DNA of 64,000 nt from Camillea tinctor (lineage: Eukaryota > Ascomycota > Sordariomycetes > Xylariales > Xylariaceae): positions 1,674,001-1,738,000 of the forward strand of contig MU394052.1 in the NCBI GenBank assembly GCA_022578605.1. The letters run 5' to 3'. A model generated the notes under the pieces. That model made no database searches and was not told where the DNA came from. It was given only the letters and a program-made list of their open reading frames with translations. Made by a program: the position numbers and the translations under genes. Shown here one piece after another: positions 13,923 to 25,622 of the stretch (its first letter is position 1; each line of letters starts with the position of its first letter).

Positions 13923-15140
13923 ATGGATAATGAGGCAGGCCATAGGGAAGATCCTCCCGTCTTCCCCGCCCCACATGAGGTGGTTGTGACTGGTTATGGA
14001 GCTTGGACCGGCTACGGACCTACAGAATTACGACCAGGTAATGTCAACTCCAGGGAAGAGACATACGGGCGAGAGCTAATCATATAATTTATACCAGACT
14101 CTACAGGGAGATTTCCTGACGGAAGGACGATGGACGTAAATAAGCTGAGCGAAGAAATGATGAAGCAAAATATTGGACATGTCCCGTCGGACATTCATAG
14201 GCTCACCCATACTGTTATGGTTTCTCAAGGCAACACCCAAGGAATTGGGTACTCGTATGCACCACATGCCGACAGGTCGCTTGATCAAAAGCGTTGGAAT
14301 AGTAAATTCCAAGATGCACGCAGCTACAAACAACCAAGAGTTGGCTATGGTGAGCCTTATCATAATGGTTATTCCGGTTATCAAACACAGCATCAGCCGA
14401 TCAGTTTTGGCCAAAATAACCCTAGCAATCAGTTTGTTTTTTCAACACATACTGGCAGTGGCAGGTCTTATCAGCTAGACTGGAATCTGTTCCAGCCTGT
14501 TGACCAGAACCGGGGAACTTCCTCACACCAATACCCCTCTCAGTGCGGAACAGACTACTGCCATCAGACACTATCTCAACATGGTGACTATGCTTCAGAA
14601 GTTTTCGATCTACCGAAGACACCGAAGCAGGAATCTCGGGCACTAGATGCACTACCGCAGCCTACCACCCAAGCACAAGCAGCCCCTCCCCATAGCCTTC
14701 CTGAGCGTGGTAACGCTGGCCATGGCAACCAGTCCGTCCCCTCTCTCTGGTCGTCTACCGCCAACCCTCCTTCGAACGAGTCCTCCCACCTCGAAGGCAA
14801 ACAGAGCCCAGTGGAAATTCAATCGCCACGCCCCGTTCGGTCACACAATACCGTTAATCGCTGGATCTCGGCCACTACTCCGTCTCTCACGCGAGACCAG
14901 CTTGATCCCATCTTCCTAACACTTAACGCTCCCTTTGCCCTCGACGGGAATCCAGAAGCAACACTGAGTGAAGAGGAAGTCAGAAGAAATTGGCCGGCTT
15001 ACCTTGAATTTCTTCATAAAGCAGATCAAATCCTCGGAAAGGAAAACCGGGCTGAGGAAACCGGAAAGATGGAGGAGAGCATAGCCAGCACTACTTCTAA
15101 TGAGGATACACCTCGGGCGCCGGCTGGGAATAGGCCATAG
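13923..15140 (+). CDS. Hypothetical Q/S/P-rich protein (385 residues)
   Basis: Two exons, 13923-14037 and 14098-15140, join in frame across a 60-nt intron with donor GTAATG, branch site GCTAATC and acceptor ACCAG. I chose the ATG at 13923 because it extends the long exon through a well-formed splice: the first exon codes MDNEAGHREDPPVFPAPHEV and continues to RP, and the second resumes at DSTGRFPDGRTMDVNK. The body is rich in Gln, Ser, Asn, Tyr and Pro and is probably disordered. A more ordered C-terminal piece, about residues 300-355, contains ISATTPSLTRDQLDPIFL and a helix-like WPAYLEFLHKADQIL. I do not recognise a family. No signal peptide or membrane segment is visible. A disordered nuclear or RNA-related adaptor is possible but unproven. 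The single intron and sustained frame support a real gene. Confidence 0.65.
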
Positions 15141-15938
15141 TGCCTGTGGCGGGATAGAGAGACGTGGAGAGAGAGAGAGAGAGACATTAAAACAGGCGTT
15201 TCGTTGATTCTATTCTATTTTTTTTTCTTTCTTCCGCAGGTGCATGAGTAGTACAATTGTATAAAATCACTGTATAAAAATCCTGAAATCTTTGGTGTTG
15301 AGGTAAATCGAAGCGTGGTAACTTTGTATGAAGCTCCAGCCGGTAATATCCATAAGTACCTAGATACCTACCATGTACCTATGTAGTTGTAATGGCAATG
15401 ACGTTGGCTTAGAGTGGCATTACACAGGTCACATAAGTCAGGGTATTGCTTATGTACATAAGTACATACTTATTGACTGGACTCAGCAGGGTCTTGAGGA
15501 CCTCAGGCTCACAAACCCTCTAAGTACTTAGGTACACAATGTTAGGTACCTTATCTGATAGTAATCTGAACTTTGAAGCCCCGGGTTCAGTGGGTACCGC
15601 ATCGGTAAAACCATTTCTCCAATTATCTATGGGGGCATTGAACTTTAGAGGTCGGGGGGTTACTAATAAAGTTCTTAGTGGGCCAGATAGGAGCTATCCA
15701 AAAACTTCTAGGCGGGAAACACTTGCAAGAACTTTTGTGAGCTCGAGTCGAGTACACACATTTGAAAGCTTCTAGCCAACACCGCTTCCTCAACCATCTC
15801 CCCCCATTTCCCCCTTTTTTTCAAGATTTGAGATCCGTTTGTTTTTTTCAGTCCTGTTGTTATTATTTTTTAATATCGGACTCAGAAGGCTGGTACTGTT
15901 TAAAAGTCAAAAGTCTGTCTTAAGAGCCTTTCTTCAAG
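15141..15938. other. Intergenic region with GA repeat
   Basis: This stretch separates the Q/S-rich orphan gene from the CCT-gamma gene. It starts with a (GA)n tract at about 15167-15183 and later has TACCTA/TAGGTA-type words around 15360-15545. A T-rich/CT-rich stretch just before the CCT-gamma start is typical of fungal housekeeping promoters. No gene is seen. Confidence 0.5.
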
Positions 15939-17853
15939 ATGCAGGCCCCGGTCTTGGTTATGAGTACGTGCCCCGCCATGAAGCTTCGAGCCCAAAGCAC
16001 ACGAATTAGTGACCACGAGCTGACCACCCGTCCACCCAACTTCTAGACACCCAGAGTGGTGAGAGGCAGACAGGTAGAAAAGCCCAGCTATCCAATATTG
16101 CTGCCGCCAAAACGTATGAATTCCGAACCTCGCTGTCGCACCCCCCCTGCTGCCCCTCCTTGCTAATACCCCCCTGCCTGTAGTGTTGCCGATATTATTC
16201 GATCATGTCTCGGCCCCAAGGCTATGCTGAAGATGTTGCTGGATCCCATGGGTGGTATTGTGCTTACCAACGACGGACATGCTATCCTACGAGAGATTGA
16301 GGTGTCACATCCCGCCGCCAAGAGCATGATAGAGCTGAGCAGAACACAAGACGAGGAGGTGGGCGATGGAACAACCACCGTTATCATCCTAGGTGGGTTG
16401 GATTACAATATATGAAATGAAGATATAGGACTGACAGACCTAAAATAGGTGGTGAGATCCTAGCGCAGGCTCTCCCCCAGCTCGAGCGAAACATCCACCC
16501 CGTCGTTATTATCTCTGCCTTCAAACGAGCGCTCAAGGACGCGCTCGAGATCATCGACGAGATCTCCCTTCCCATAGACATTAACGACGATAAGGCCATG
16601 CACAGCCTGATATCCTCTTCTATCGGCACCAAATTCGTCTCGAGATGGTCTGACCTGATGTGTAGCCTAGCCCTTAACGCTGTGCGGACGGTTACATGGG
16701 AGGCTGGAAACGGCAAGACAGAGGTAGATATCAAGCGGTACGCTCGCATAGAGAAGGTTCCCGGTGGCGAGATCGAGGACAGCAAGGTCCTGGACGGAGT
16801 TATGCTCAACAAGGACATCACCCACCCCAAGATGCGCAGAAAAATCGAGAACCCGAGAATCATTCTTCTAGATTGCCCTCTGGAGTACAAGAAGGGTGAA
16901 TCGCAAACGAATATCGAGATTACCAAAGAGGACGACTGGAACCGTATTCTGCAAATCGAGGAGGAGCAGGTGAAGGCCATGTGCGAGTCGATCTTGGCAT
17001 TCAAGCCCGACCTGGTGATTACCGAGAAGGGTGTCTCCGACCTGGCACAGCACTATTTCGTGAAGGCTAATGTCACTGCCCTGCGAAGAGTGCGAAAAAC
17101 GGACAACAACAGAATAGCCCGTGCAACCGGCGCCACCATCGTGAACCGGGTGGATGACCTCCAGGAATCTGATATTGGTACCCACTGTGGCCTCTTCGAG
17201 ATCGAGAAGATCGGTGACGAATACTTCACCTTCCTGACTAAGTGCACGTCTCCCAAGGCCTGTACCATCCTCCTCCGCGGACCCTCGAAGGACATTCTAA
17301 ACGAGATTGAGCGAAACCTCCACGATGCCATGGGAGTAGCTCGAAACGTCATGTTCCACCCACGACTTTCCCCCGGCGGTGGAGCTACGGAGATGGCTGT
17401 GGCCGTGAGACTAGGACAGCTAGCAAGGAACATTGAGGGCGTCCAGCAATGGCCCTACAAGGCGGTCGCCGAAGCACTTGAGGTCATTCCCAGAACCCTG
17501 GTCCAAAACGCAGGTGCCAGCCCTGTAAGAGTTCTGACTGAGCTCCGTGCCAAGCAATCGGAGGGCAAGAGCTCGTGGGGAATCAACGGAGAGACGGGTA
17601 CCATCGTTGACATGCAGGACTACGGTATCTGGGAGCCTGAAGCCATCAAGCTACAGAGTATCAAGACTGCAATCGAGGTAAGTTTTCAACTAGCACACTC
17701 CACTCCCCTTATTATCTATTTTTTTTTCGTCTGCTACACTTATACTAATTCTTGCATCAGGCCGCTTGTCTCCTTCTAAGAGTTGATGACATCTGCAGCG
17801 CCAAGACAGCGCAGCAGGTAGGTGCTCCGGGAATGGGCGGAGGTGATGACTAG
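15939..17853 (+). CDS. cct3: T-complex protein 1 subunit gamma (CCT3)
   Basis: One of the eight subunits of the cytosolic chaperonin TRiC/CCT, which folds actin, tubulin and other proteins using ATP. Five exons, 15939-15963, 16047-16113, 16184-16392, 16449-17677 and 17761-17853, join in frame to 540 residues, the usual CCT-gamma length. The tiny 25-nt first exon codes MQAPVLVM plus one base; the second adds the NTQSGERQTGRKAQLSNI segment. Group II chaperonin signatures are visible: LGPKAMLKMLLDP, TNDGHAILREI, GDGTTTV at residues 91-97, and GGGATEMAVA near residue 408. The C-terminus is a Gly-rich GAPGMGGGDD tail, as in other CCT-gamma. Introns are 56-83 nt with good branch sites (TGCTAATA before exon 3). 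It faces the PRKRIP1-type gene tail to tail across 334 nt. Confidence 0.97.
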
Positions 17854-18187
17854 ATAGGTCAAAATCGCCAGGAAGATTCACGGCAGCATAAGTAGAGGAC
17901 ATACCCCATGTACCAACGGCTCGTCTAGAAAGAAAAAAAAATTCTGACGAGATAGAGAGTAATTAGACGGCTCTTGCTGCCATTCAGATGTAGTTCTGTC
18001 TAGGTGGTATCCTGTTTATACAAATGCCAATATGTCCCTGGGCGTGATAGTGAATACGTGATTCCTTCTCTTGTGACCCTGCTTTTTTTGTTTTTAATAT
18101 CTAATGACCCGCCTCGTACACGACCGCTCAGATGGACAGATGATGATAGTGTCTCGAAATCTCAGTCGATCTATCCTTCCCCCTTTC
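17854..18187. other. Convergent 3' intergenic spacer
   Basis: These 334 nt lie between the ends of the CCT-gamma gene (plus) and the PRKRIP1-type gene (minus), and must carry both 3' UTRs. A-rich and T-rich runs near 17930-17945 and 18087-18095 are plausible cleavage-signal surroundings. No gene is seen. Confidence 0.5.
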
Positions 18188-18880
18188 TCAATCCTCCTCG
18201 ATTACAATACCCTTAGGTTCTTCGACCGGCTTGTCGTTCGTATCCTGGCCCGGTTCGCCCTTCCCATTGGGAGTTTCCTGGTTGTTATCTTCATCGTCGT
18301 CGTCCTTCTTCTTTAGGTCTATTCTCGCTTTGATGCCGCCTTTCGTCGGCGTCCCATTACCGCCATTTCCACTCTTATTATTATCATTATCACCACCATT
18401 CGCCACGCTCTTCACGCCATCCTTACTACCATTTCCCGTGACCTTGGCCCGCTCCTTAGCCTTCTTCTTCTTGTCGCGCTTCTCGCGGTTGCGCCGGGTG
18501 CGCTCGTCGTCGCGTCGCTCGCGCTCGGTGCGGCCTTGCTCGAACGCGGCGTCGGCCCGCTCCCGCGTCACCTCCTCGTCCATGGTCCGCAGCCGCTCGT
18601 ACTCCCGCCGCCGGCTCGCCTTGTACACGTGGAACTCGCCCGAACCGGCGCCCGCGCTGGACCCTTGCACGTTGGTCACGATCTCCGGGGGCGCGCGGGC
18701 GTGCGCGCGCCGGTTGGTAGAAGAGGGGTCGGGGATGCGGATCGGCTGGTCGGGCTTCGCGAAGAGGGTTTGCAGCGTGGAAGCTTGCAGCGAGGTCGGC
18801 GAGAGGGCGCGCTTCTTGGTGGGCCGCTTCGAGCGCGGGTCCGCGGAGGTGGGGATGCTTTCGGGGCCTTCGCCGGACAT
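18188..18880 (-). CDS. PRKRIP1/DUF1168 family RNA-processing protein
   Basis: A single-exon gene of 230 residues. The family (human PRKRIP1, Pfam DUF1168) binds double-stranded RNA, and PRKRIP1 is found in late-stage human spliceosomes. The core is at about residues 70-150: GAGSGEFHVYKASRRREYER, then an alternating Arg/Glu stretch and a Lys-rich run (NREKRDKKKKAKERAK) that predicts one long charged helix and a nuclear localisation signal. The N-terminus has a KRPTKKRALSPTS basic patch. The C-terminal third is Gly/Asn/Asp-rich, low complexity, and probably disordered, ending GIVIEED. The start was chosen as the first ATG of the frame, followed by MSGEGPESIPTS. It is divergent to the DET1-like gene and convergent with CCT-gamma. 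Family assignment is strong; a spliceosomal role in this fungus is inference. Confidence 0.88.
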   Translation of the reverse strand: MSGEGPESIPTSADPRSKRPTKKRALSPTSLQASTLQTLFAKPDQPIRIPDPSSTNRRAHARAPPEIVTNVQGSSAGAGSGEFHVYKASRRREYERLRTMDEEVTRERADAAFEQGRTERERRDDERTRRNREKRDKKKKAKERAKVTGNGSKDGVKSVANGGDNDNNKSGNGGNGTPTKGGIKARIDLKKKDDDDEDNNQETPNGKGEPGQDTNDKPVEEPKGIVIEED

Positions 18881-20326
18881 GGTGGTGGGTTGGGGTTGGG
18901 GTTGGCTTGAGAGGGAGAAGGGTGATTGCTGGTGTTGGGATGGGATGTGACCAAGAAGGACGATGGATGCCGGGGCGTGTACAAGTGCTGTGGCGAGCTA
19001 GATGGCCACGTGCGATGATACGTGCGAAACCCCGGACTGGGCTACCTGACAAATCGAAAATAGATCTTGAAAGGAATCGCGAAGTGATCAAAAAAGGCTT
19101 AGATGGAGATTATGGAGAGAAAAAAAAATGTGGCGCGCGGCTCTGGTAGTGTAAAGGTAGTTAATGATGGCTGGCTGAAAGACGTAAGGCTGGCAAAGTG
19201 CAAAATCAGATCACACTGACAAGAAGAGGATGACTTTACGAACAAGAAAGAAAAAAAAAAGACCTCGTGGCTGATTGGTTCATTCAAAGTTTTAAATATG
19301 ACTATTCGGCACGAGGTCGCCAGATTTATCATGCAAGCTCTGGATTGGATAAGATGGATGGGGATGGGGGGGACGTGATGAGAATACGACATCGAGTATA
19401 TTATCTAAAGGTAGAATTTAGACGAGGTAGACGCCCCCCAGACAAAAAATTAATCGCCCCTAAACGCCACCAGACAGTCAACTGCATAGGCTAGACCACC
19501 TAAGTTAACGCCTAGAGCCGAAGTCGGGCAGAGGGATAGCCACGGCGGCCAGTACGGCAGCCAATGAAATGCGCTCATTTGGAATCGAACAGGGATTCGA
19601 ACGAGGATTCTTAGCGCACCTGAAGAGACGCCAAGAAGTAACCGTGTAACGGGTCCAAGGGTTTTTAGCTTGAAACATCCCACCTTGGGACTAAACCTTT
19701 TAATAAACCTTTTAACTGAGCATTGCGTCGCTTCTCGACCTCTCATCAACTTACACAGCCTTTTCCTGATCTTCCACTCCTATGATCCTCGTCTAGCCTT
19801 GTCTCGTCTTGTTTTACTTAACACCAGACCTATAATTAATTATAAAAAAAGGAATAAAAAAAGAAACACATGTCCATGCCAGTTGTTCAAGCTGTCTGAC
19901 GTTGTTCGATCGACCGACCTATCTTATCCTCCTATTTTATCACTTACCTTTTACCTATCCTCCCAATTACGGCCTGACCATAGCATAACCCATTACTTCT
20001 CTCTGCCTACAAGCTGAGATTTCCCTGGTCATTGACTCACTGGATTATAAATATCAACTATCTATATCCTACCCCCCTTCCCCCCCTCCCCCTCTGCTCT
20101 CTCCCCTTCGAATTCTCTCTTTTCCCAACACAATCGTTTCTTGTCAAATAGAATATTACCTTCGATTTGTTTTTAAAAAGAACAGAACAAGAAAAAAGAA
20201 GATTATATACCAAATTTTGTTTCAAGATATATACATTTTCTGTACCGACTTTGAAAATCCCACTCAACCGTGACATTCTCTTCTTTCCCTCCTCTCCTCA
20301 CCCCCTCTCGAATTACAACTGCAACC
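18881..20326. other. Divergent promoter region
   Basis: This 1.45-kb stretch separates the divergent PRKRIP1-type (minus) and DET1-like (plus) genes. The last 250 nt before the DET1-like start are strongly CT-rich (CCCCCTTCCCCCCCTCCCCC near 20071), typical of fungal core promoters. Around 19582-19612 a short GGAATCGAAC/GGGATTCGAAC-type repeat occurs. I see no gene. Confidence 0.5.
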
Positions 20327-21939
20327 ATGGGACGCCCTAGACTCATAATTCTCATCCGACATGCCCAGTCTGAGGGTAACAGTACGTCTGCATACAAATT
20401 CAAGTTTCATACAGCTACTAGTAGTAGTAAAAAGAAGCAGCTAACCCGGGGGCGTAGAAAACCGCGAGATCCACCAGACCATCCCAGACCACAGAGTCAA
20501 GTTAACGCAAGATGGTTGGGCGCAGGCACGCGACGCCGGCCTCCGACTGCGTGCTCTGCTGCGACCCGACGACACCTTGCAGTTCTACACCTCCCCCTAC
20601 CGACGCACGCGAGAGACCACTGAGGGCATACTAGAAACCCTGACCTCGGACGACCCCTCCCCCTCCCCTTTCAAAAGAGCCAATATGAAGGTCTACGAGG
20701 AGCCCCGCTTGCGGGAACAGGACTTCGGCAACTTCCAGCCTTGCAGCGCCGAGATGGAACGCATGTGGCAAGAACGTGCTGACTATGGCCATTTCTTCTA
20801 TCGCATCCCCAACGGCGAGAGTGCTGCCGATGCCTACGACCGTGTCTCGGGTTTCAACGAGAGCCTGTGGCGCCAGTTTGGAGAGGACGACTTTGCTAGC
20901 GTATGCGTTTTAGGTGCGTTGATCTTGTTGATCTTTTTTTTTCTTTTCGTTCCGCTGCTCACAAATTACTCAAAAACTTATAGTCACCCACGGTCTCATG
21001 TCTCGAGTCTTCCTCATGAAGTGGTACCACTTTTCCGTCGAGTACTTCGAGGACCTTCGAAACGTTAACCACTGCGAATTTCTCATTATGAGGAAGAAGG
21101 AAGATAGCGGCAAGTACATTCTCGAGAACAAACTGCGGACATGGTCTGAGCTCCGCCGTGAGAGAGCCGCCATCAAGGCGAAAGAGGATAAGGAGCTTGC
21201 AGAGTCTGGTAAAACTAGGGACACCACGAAACTCGAGAGACAAGAATCCATCCCCACTGCTCCGCGCAAATGGGGTGGCTGCCCCGAAGGCTGCACCCAT
21301 GGCAAGAACTTCAAGATACGACGCGACTTAGCCGAGCTTCGCCAGCACGATGAGAATCATGCCAAAGACGGGCTCCCCCACGCCATTCCCCATACTAACG
21401 GTACGACTATCGCTAGTCGTAGGCCACTGATCAAGAGGCAGCTCAATAACTCGGATGACGACTCAGACGACCCTCGAGGCAGGGTCACACCTCACATTGA
21501 TGTGACAAAGGCTCGCGAAGAGGTAGTTTCTTCACCAGACGGTACACCATCGTTTATAACTATTGAGGATAGGCTCCGAAATACAATCAAAACCCCTCAA
21601 AAGTCTTCGTTTCTCCACGTTGGCCGCGACTTTGGCGGAACCTACTCAGGTCACGCCTCCGTCGAGGCTAGCGAGGAGGACATATCCGAGAGCGATGCCC
21701 GCGAACGACTTGCCAGTAGAGCTGCGCGCGTTAAGGTCGGCGACAAGCATGGCGAGAAGCATGGCGGAGTCGCCCTGAACGGAAAGGATGCCATGAAGCA
21801 CTTGACCCGCATACACGCCAATAGGCTTGGCGATGCGCCGTCCCACTCCGACCAGGCATCCGAAGATGGAGGTGATGAGGCAGAGGATCTAGATAAGGCA
21901 GAAAAGCTGGACAAGAGCATCCGGGGAAGCGTCTATTGA
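20327..21939 (+). CDS. DET1: DET1-like histidine phosphatase (phosphoglycerate mutase fold)
   Basis: Three exons, 20327-20381, 20458-20913 and 20984-21939, give 488 residues. The protein belongs to the histidine phosphatase superfamily and resembles yeast Det1, an acid phosphatase implicated in sterol trafficking. The N-terminus reads MGRPRLIILIRHAQSEGN, with Arg11-His12 as the catalytic RH (RHA in place of the usual RHG). Further catalytic-pocket motifs are YTSPYRRTRET (Arg67, Arg70), REQDFGNFQ, YGHFFYRIPNGESAADAYDR and VTHGLMSRVFLMKW with His173. The phosphatase domain ends near residue 210; the remaining 270 residues are charged and low complexity, with no domain I recognise, and make the protein longer than yeast Det1. 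Splice phases match at each joint (AAC A|AA AAC; TTA G|TC ACC). Cytosolic location is likely, since no signal peptide is present. Confidence 0.92.
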
Positions 21940-24339
21940 AGTTAGAAAAGAGGAAAAAGACGAGGAAAAGCAATGCTTTTAGAGGCGTTCTACATCATTT
22001 TTTTTCTTTCATTCAGTTCGGTTCGGTTCGGTTGGATTTTCGCGTCTTGGTGTGCGTTACGTTCCCAGACTGTCTCGCGTTTCTAGATGGCGGCAGGAGA
22101 TACCCTTATGGAACGAAGTATGGCGATCGTGATGAATTTGCGTGTTTTGCAAATACGAGGATAGGGGGCCCATCGATTTCAACGTGATAGTTTACTTGGA
22201 AGCGGCAACGGCAGCAACAGCAGCGCCAGAGAACATGGCTTTGGGTGCTGTGCGATGCGTATACAATATTTTCGAGTTTCGAGAAAGGGATACAAAACAG
22301 GTACTGGCGGGCTGAGAATATATAGCAGTGGGCGGAGCGAATATAAAAATACAATAACATACGAACTATTGTACCCGTAGTCTTTGGTATTTAGAATGAA
22401 CACTCAGACGTATGTGATCTAAAAGGTTATATTTCCTGCATCTCACCATCACATGAGGGCTTCCTTTTCGTAACTGAAGTATCACGAACATGCTTTTTCT
22501 AGTTATCATCAACTAGATAGATATACATAATACTAAAAATGAAATCCGAAGTCCTCAGAAATTGATGAATTTGCTACGGTCTTTGATCAAAGTCCTATTT
22601 CTATGTACAATGTGAACACAGCCTGAAACCGCATACGCCATCATGTATCTCTCATATCATACTTATATGAAAATGAACAAAGACTCCTATATTAAAACGT
22701 TGTGTGTGCTTTCAGACTCAGCGTCGCTGACCCAAGATGCAACTTACCTAGGTAGACCACCGATTACGTAATACCATCGGTGATTTTGCTTACCTAATAA
22801 AAGGGGAAAAGGAGAACTTCCTTCCAACTACAGTAATGGGAGACCAGATATGATTTTATATATACAGGTTTTTCTTTGATACCTACGTAGTAGAATATAA
22901 ACATATATCTACATTAAGCAGCCACTAGCAATTTCTAGCATTATATCTTGTTTCAATCCGTTTTTGTGTTGCTTGTGTGTCTCATCGAGTGTTTTATGTA
23001 GTCTGGCGTTTTCATGAAAAGAGAGAGGAAAATACCAAAGAAGACTTCATTATCCCGATATTATCTTTCTTTAGATTGTTCTAGTGCTGTCTCTGGGGAA
23101 GGATCTAGACAATTTGGTCTCCTTCACTACTCCGGTACTGTGTTCAAAGAACTATCAAGCTACGATAATAGATCTAGAATAATCTACTGTGATTAAAGAA
23201 AGGCAAGGAAAGAGCTGGGATGGTGTGTAATTGCCCCGAACAGTCAAGACACTTGAAAACTTAAGCAGTTGCTCCCATAGCTCGCAATGACCCCTAATTG
23301 TTCCCTATTACTACGCACAACAATAAGTGACATATTTCCAGGTACGTACCTATCAGTACAAAGGTACTATAGGTACGCGTGTACAAAACACTTCGTTTGC
23401 TTATGAATGTAGTTTGGTAGGAAATGATATGGCAGTTGCAGACGCAGCTGGGTTAGGTACTTATTATAAAGAAAAAGTACCTATGAAGGAAAGGTATTCT
23501 TGTGAAAGACCACCAATATACTTACAATACTGGGTTTAATGATAGAATTGTGTACTATACCAGACTTGATTTTATATATAAAGCCTACTAATAAAAAGTT
23601 CTCTTGGGGTTTAAACCAGATGTTTTATAATACGTTTTTCTACGCAAGGTGAAGTATCTTGGGTCTTTATTCCGATGAGCGAGAAAAGATCTAGTTGAGC
23701 CTTCATAGCCTCCTAAATGCCTTTAAGGAGAATCTTTAGCACTTATTGTATATACAATCCATTGACTTCTAAGGCTGTCTAATAGGTACCTACATACATA
23801 GGTACATACATAGGTACATAGTTCTTTTCAAAATGAGGTACCCCTCTTAGGGGGGGAGTACGTACCCCTTTGTTGCCCCCCAACAGAAGCTATACACAGA
23901 ATTGGAAGGAACCAACCTGCCAGTGACACACTTGCCAGCTGCTCCCTAAGGAAGGAAGCAAGCATCAACAATAGAACAAAGGAAACAACAATAGGAAACA
24001 ACAATAGAACAATAGGATCTTTTATTTCACCGCTTTTGAGGTTTCTGCCCTGCAGGTACTTTTTCTACCCCTCCACTTCTACTCTCCCTCCATCTCTCTC
24101 TTTCCCCCCTCTCCCTCACAACAACAGCAACAACCAGAGAACGCACATTTCGCAGAACTTCAATTACCAGAATTTTCTTACGAACTACGTTCACTACTTG
24201 TTGTTTTCTTGCACATATATACGCATACGCATACGCACACGCATACACATACACATACAGAATACGTTTCGTACATACGTACAAGAATACCTTGCCCATA
24301 CACATTCGTACCATTCATTCATTCATTCTCTCTTTCTAT
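21940..24339. other. Intergenic region, no gene seen
   Basis: This 2.4-kb stretch after the DET1-like gene is AT-rich from about 22.3 kb on. It includes TAGGTAC-type repeats near 23333-23380 and 23785-23825 (ACATACATAGGT units), a direct repeat of GGTTC at 22019-22032, and CA-rich tracts at 24215-24260. No ORF with family features, no tRNA and no transposon ends are visible. Confidence 0.5.
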
Positions 24340-25500
24340 CCTCTCTTGTTGATTCCATCCATACCCTCTCTCGTTGATTCCATCCAATTCTCTCACATTG
24401 ATTCTATTCACTTCGTCATTGGATCTATTCGACTCCTCTCTCATTGATTCTATTCAATTCGTCATTGGATCTATTCGACTCCTCTCTCATTGATTCTATT
24501 CAACCACCTCTTGTTGATTCTATTCAGATTCTTTCGTTGGTTCGATCCAGATCCTCTATCATTGGACATATTCCATCCCTCTGTCACTGATTCTATTCAC
24601 CACACTTGTTGATTCCATTCAGCTTCTCTCATTGATTCGATTCAACTCATATCTCGTTGACCCCATCCAAATCCTCTATCATTGGATCTATTCAACCTCT
24701 GTCTCTACCTATCTCTCTCGCGTCGATCACATTCAACCGATCTCTCGTTGATTCTATTCAGATCATACCCTATTGATACTATTCAACCTTTCTCTCGTTG
24801 ATTCCACCCAGATCATCTCTCATTGATTCTATTCGATTCGTCATTGGATCTATTCAATTCCTCTCGCGTGGATTCTATTCAATTCATATCTCGTTGATTC
24901 CATCCATACCCTTACATTGATTCTATTCAATTCTTCTACCATTGGATCTGTTCAACTTTCCCCTCTACCTATATCGCGTGGATTCTATTCAACTGATCTC
25001 ACGTGGGTTCTATTCAACCTATCTCTCGTTGACTCTATTCAATCAATCTCTCGTCGATTCTATTCGGCTCACATACTGTGGACTCTATTCAACCCATATC
25101 TCATCGATTCCATCCAGATCCTCTCTCACTGACTTTATTCAATTCCTCTGTCATTGGATCTAGTCAACTCCTCTCTCTCTACCTAGATCGCGTGGATTCT
25201 ACTCAACCGATCTCTCGTTGACTCTATTCAACCCACCTCTTGTTGATTCTATTCAACCCACCTCTTGTTGATTCTATTCAACTTCTCTCTCTACCTATTT
25301 CCGTATCGCGCGTCGATTCTATTCAACCAACTTCTCGTTGATTTCATCCAGATCCTCATTGATTCTATTCAATTCCTCTATCATCGGATCTATTCAACTT
25401 GTCTCTCTACCTACCTCTCTCGCGTCGAGTCTATTCAATTGACCCCGATCTCGAGTCGATTCTATTCAACTGATCTCATCTCGTTGATTCTATTCATATA
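24340..25500 (+). repeat. Degenerate minisatellite of ~20-25-nt units
   Basis: About 1.15 kb is built from several dozen imperfect copies of a unit close to CTCTCGTTGATTCTATTCAA, with variants TCATTGGATCTATTCAA, GATTCCATCCAGATC and CGCGTGGATTCTATTC. Spacing is roughly 20-45 nt, and unit types are interleaved rather than strictly tandem. The array ends about 120 nt before the ATG at 25623, so it is promoter or 5' leader of that orphan gene. Frames through it are open by chance (the unit translates to VDSIQ/FYSTDL-like peptides) but have no start context or splice logic, so I do not call it coding. Confidence 0.85.
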
Positions 25501-25622
25501 CTTTACTAGCACTGCCCCTCCACCGCTATCCTATCCTACCTTTCGTCTCATATCTCTCAACTTCTATTCCATATTGTCACCTTGTCTATCCGACTATACC
25601 ACCATACACACTCTTTGTTAAC

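Noticed and set aside
18231..19091. Frames of 211-239 codons on either strand around the PRKRIP1-type gene
   Set aside because: They overlap the PRKRIP1/DUF1168 frame, lack family features, and have Ser/Phe- or Arg/Pro-biased shadow composition.
19575..19660. Possible tRNA on the minus strand because of GTTCGAATCC and GTTCGATTCC strings
   Set aside because: The bases flanking the T-loop-like strings do not pair as a 5-bp T stem, and no D arm, anticodon arm or acceptor stem could be laid out. The strings look like a short local repeat.
24917..25621. Open frames of 71-118 codons through the minisatellite
   Set aside because: They are translations of the repeat unit in several frames, without start context, splicing or domain features.
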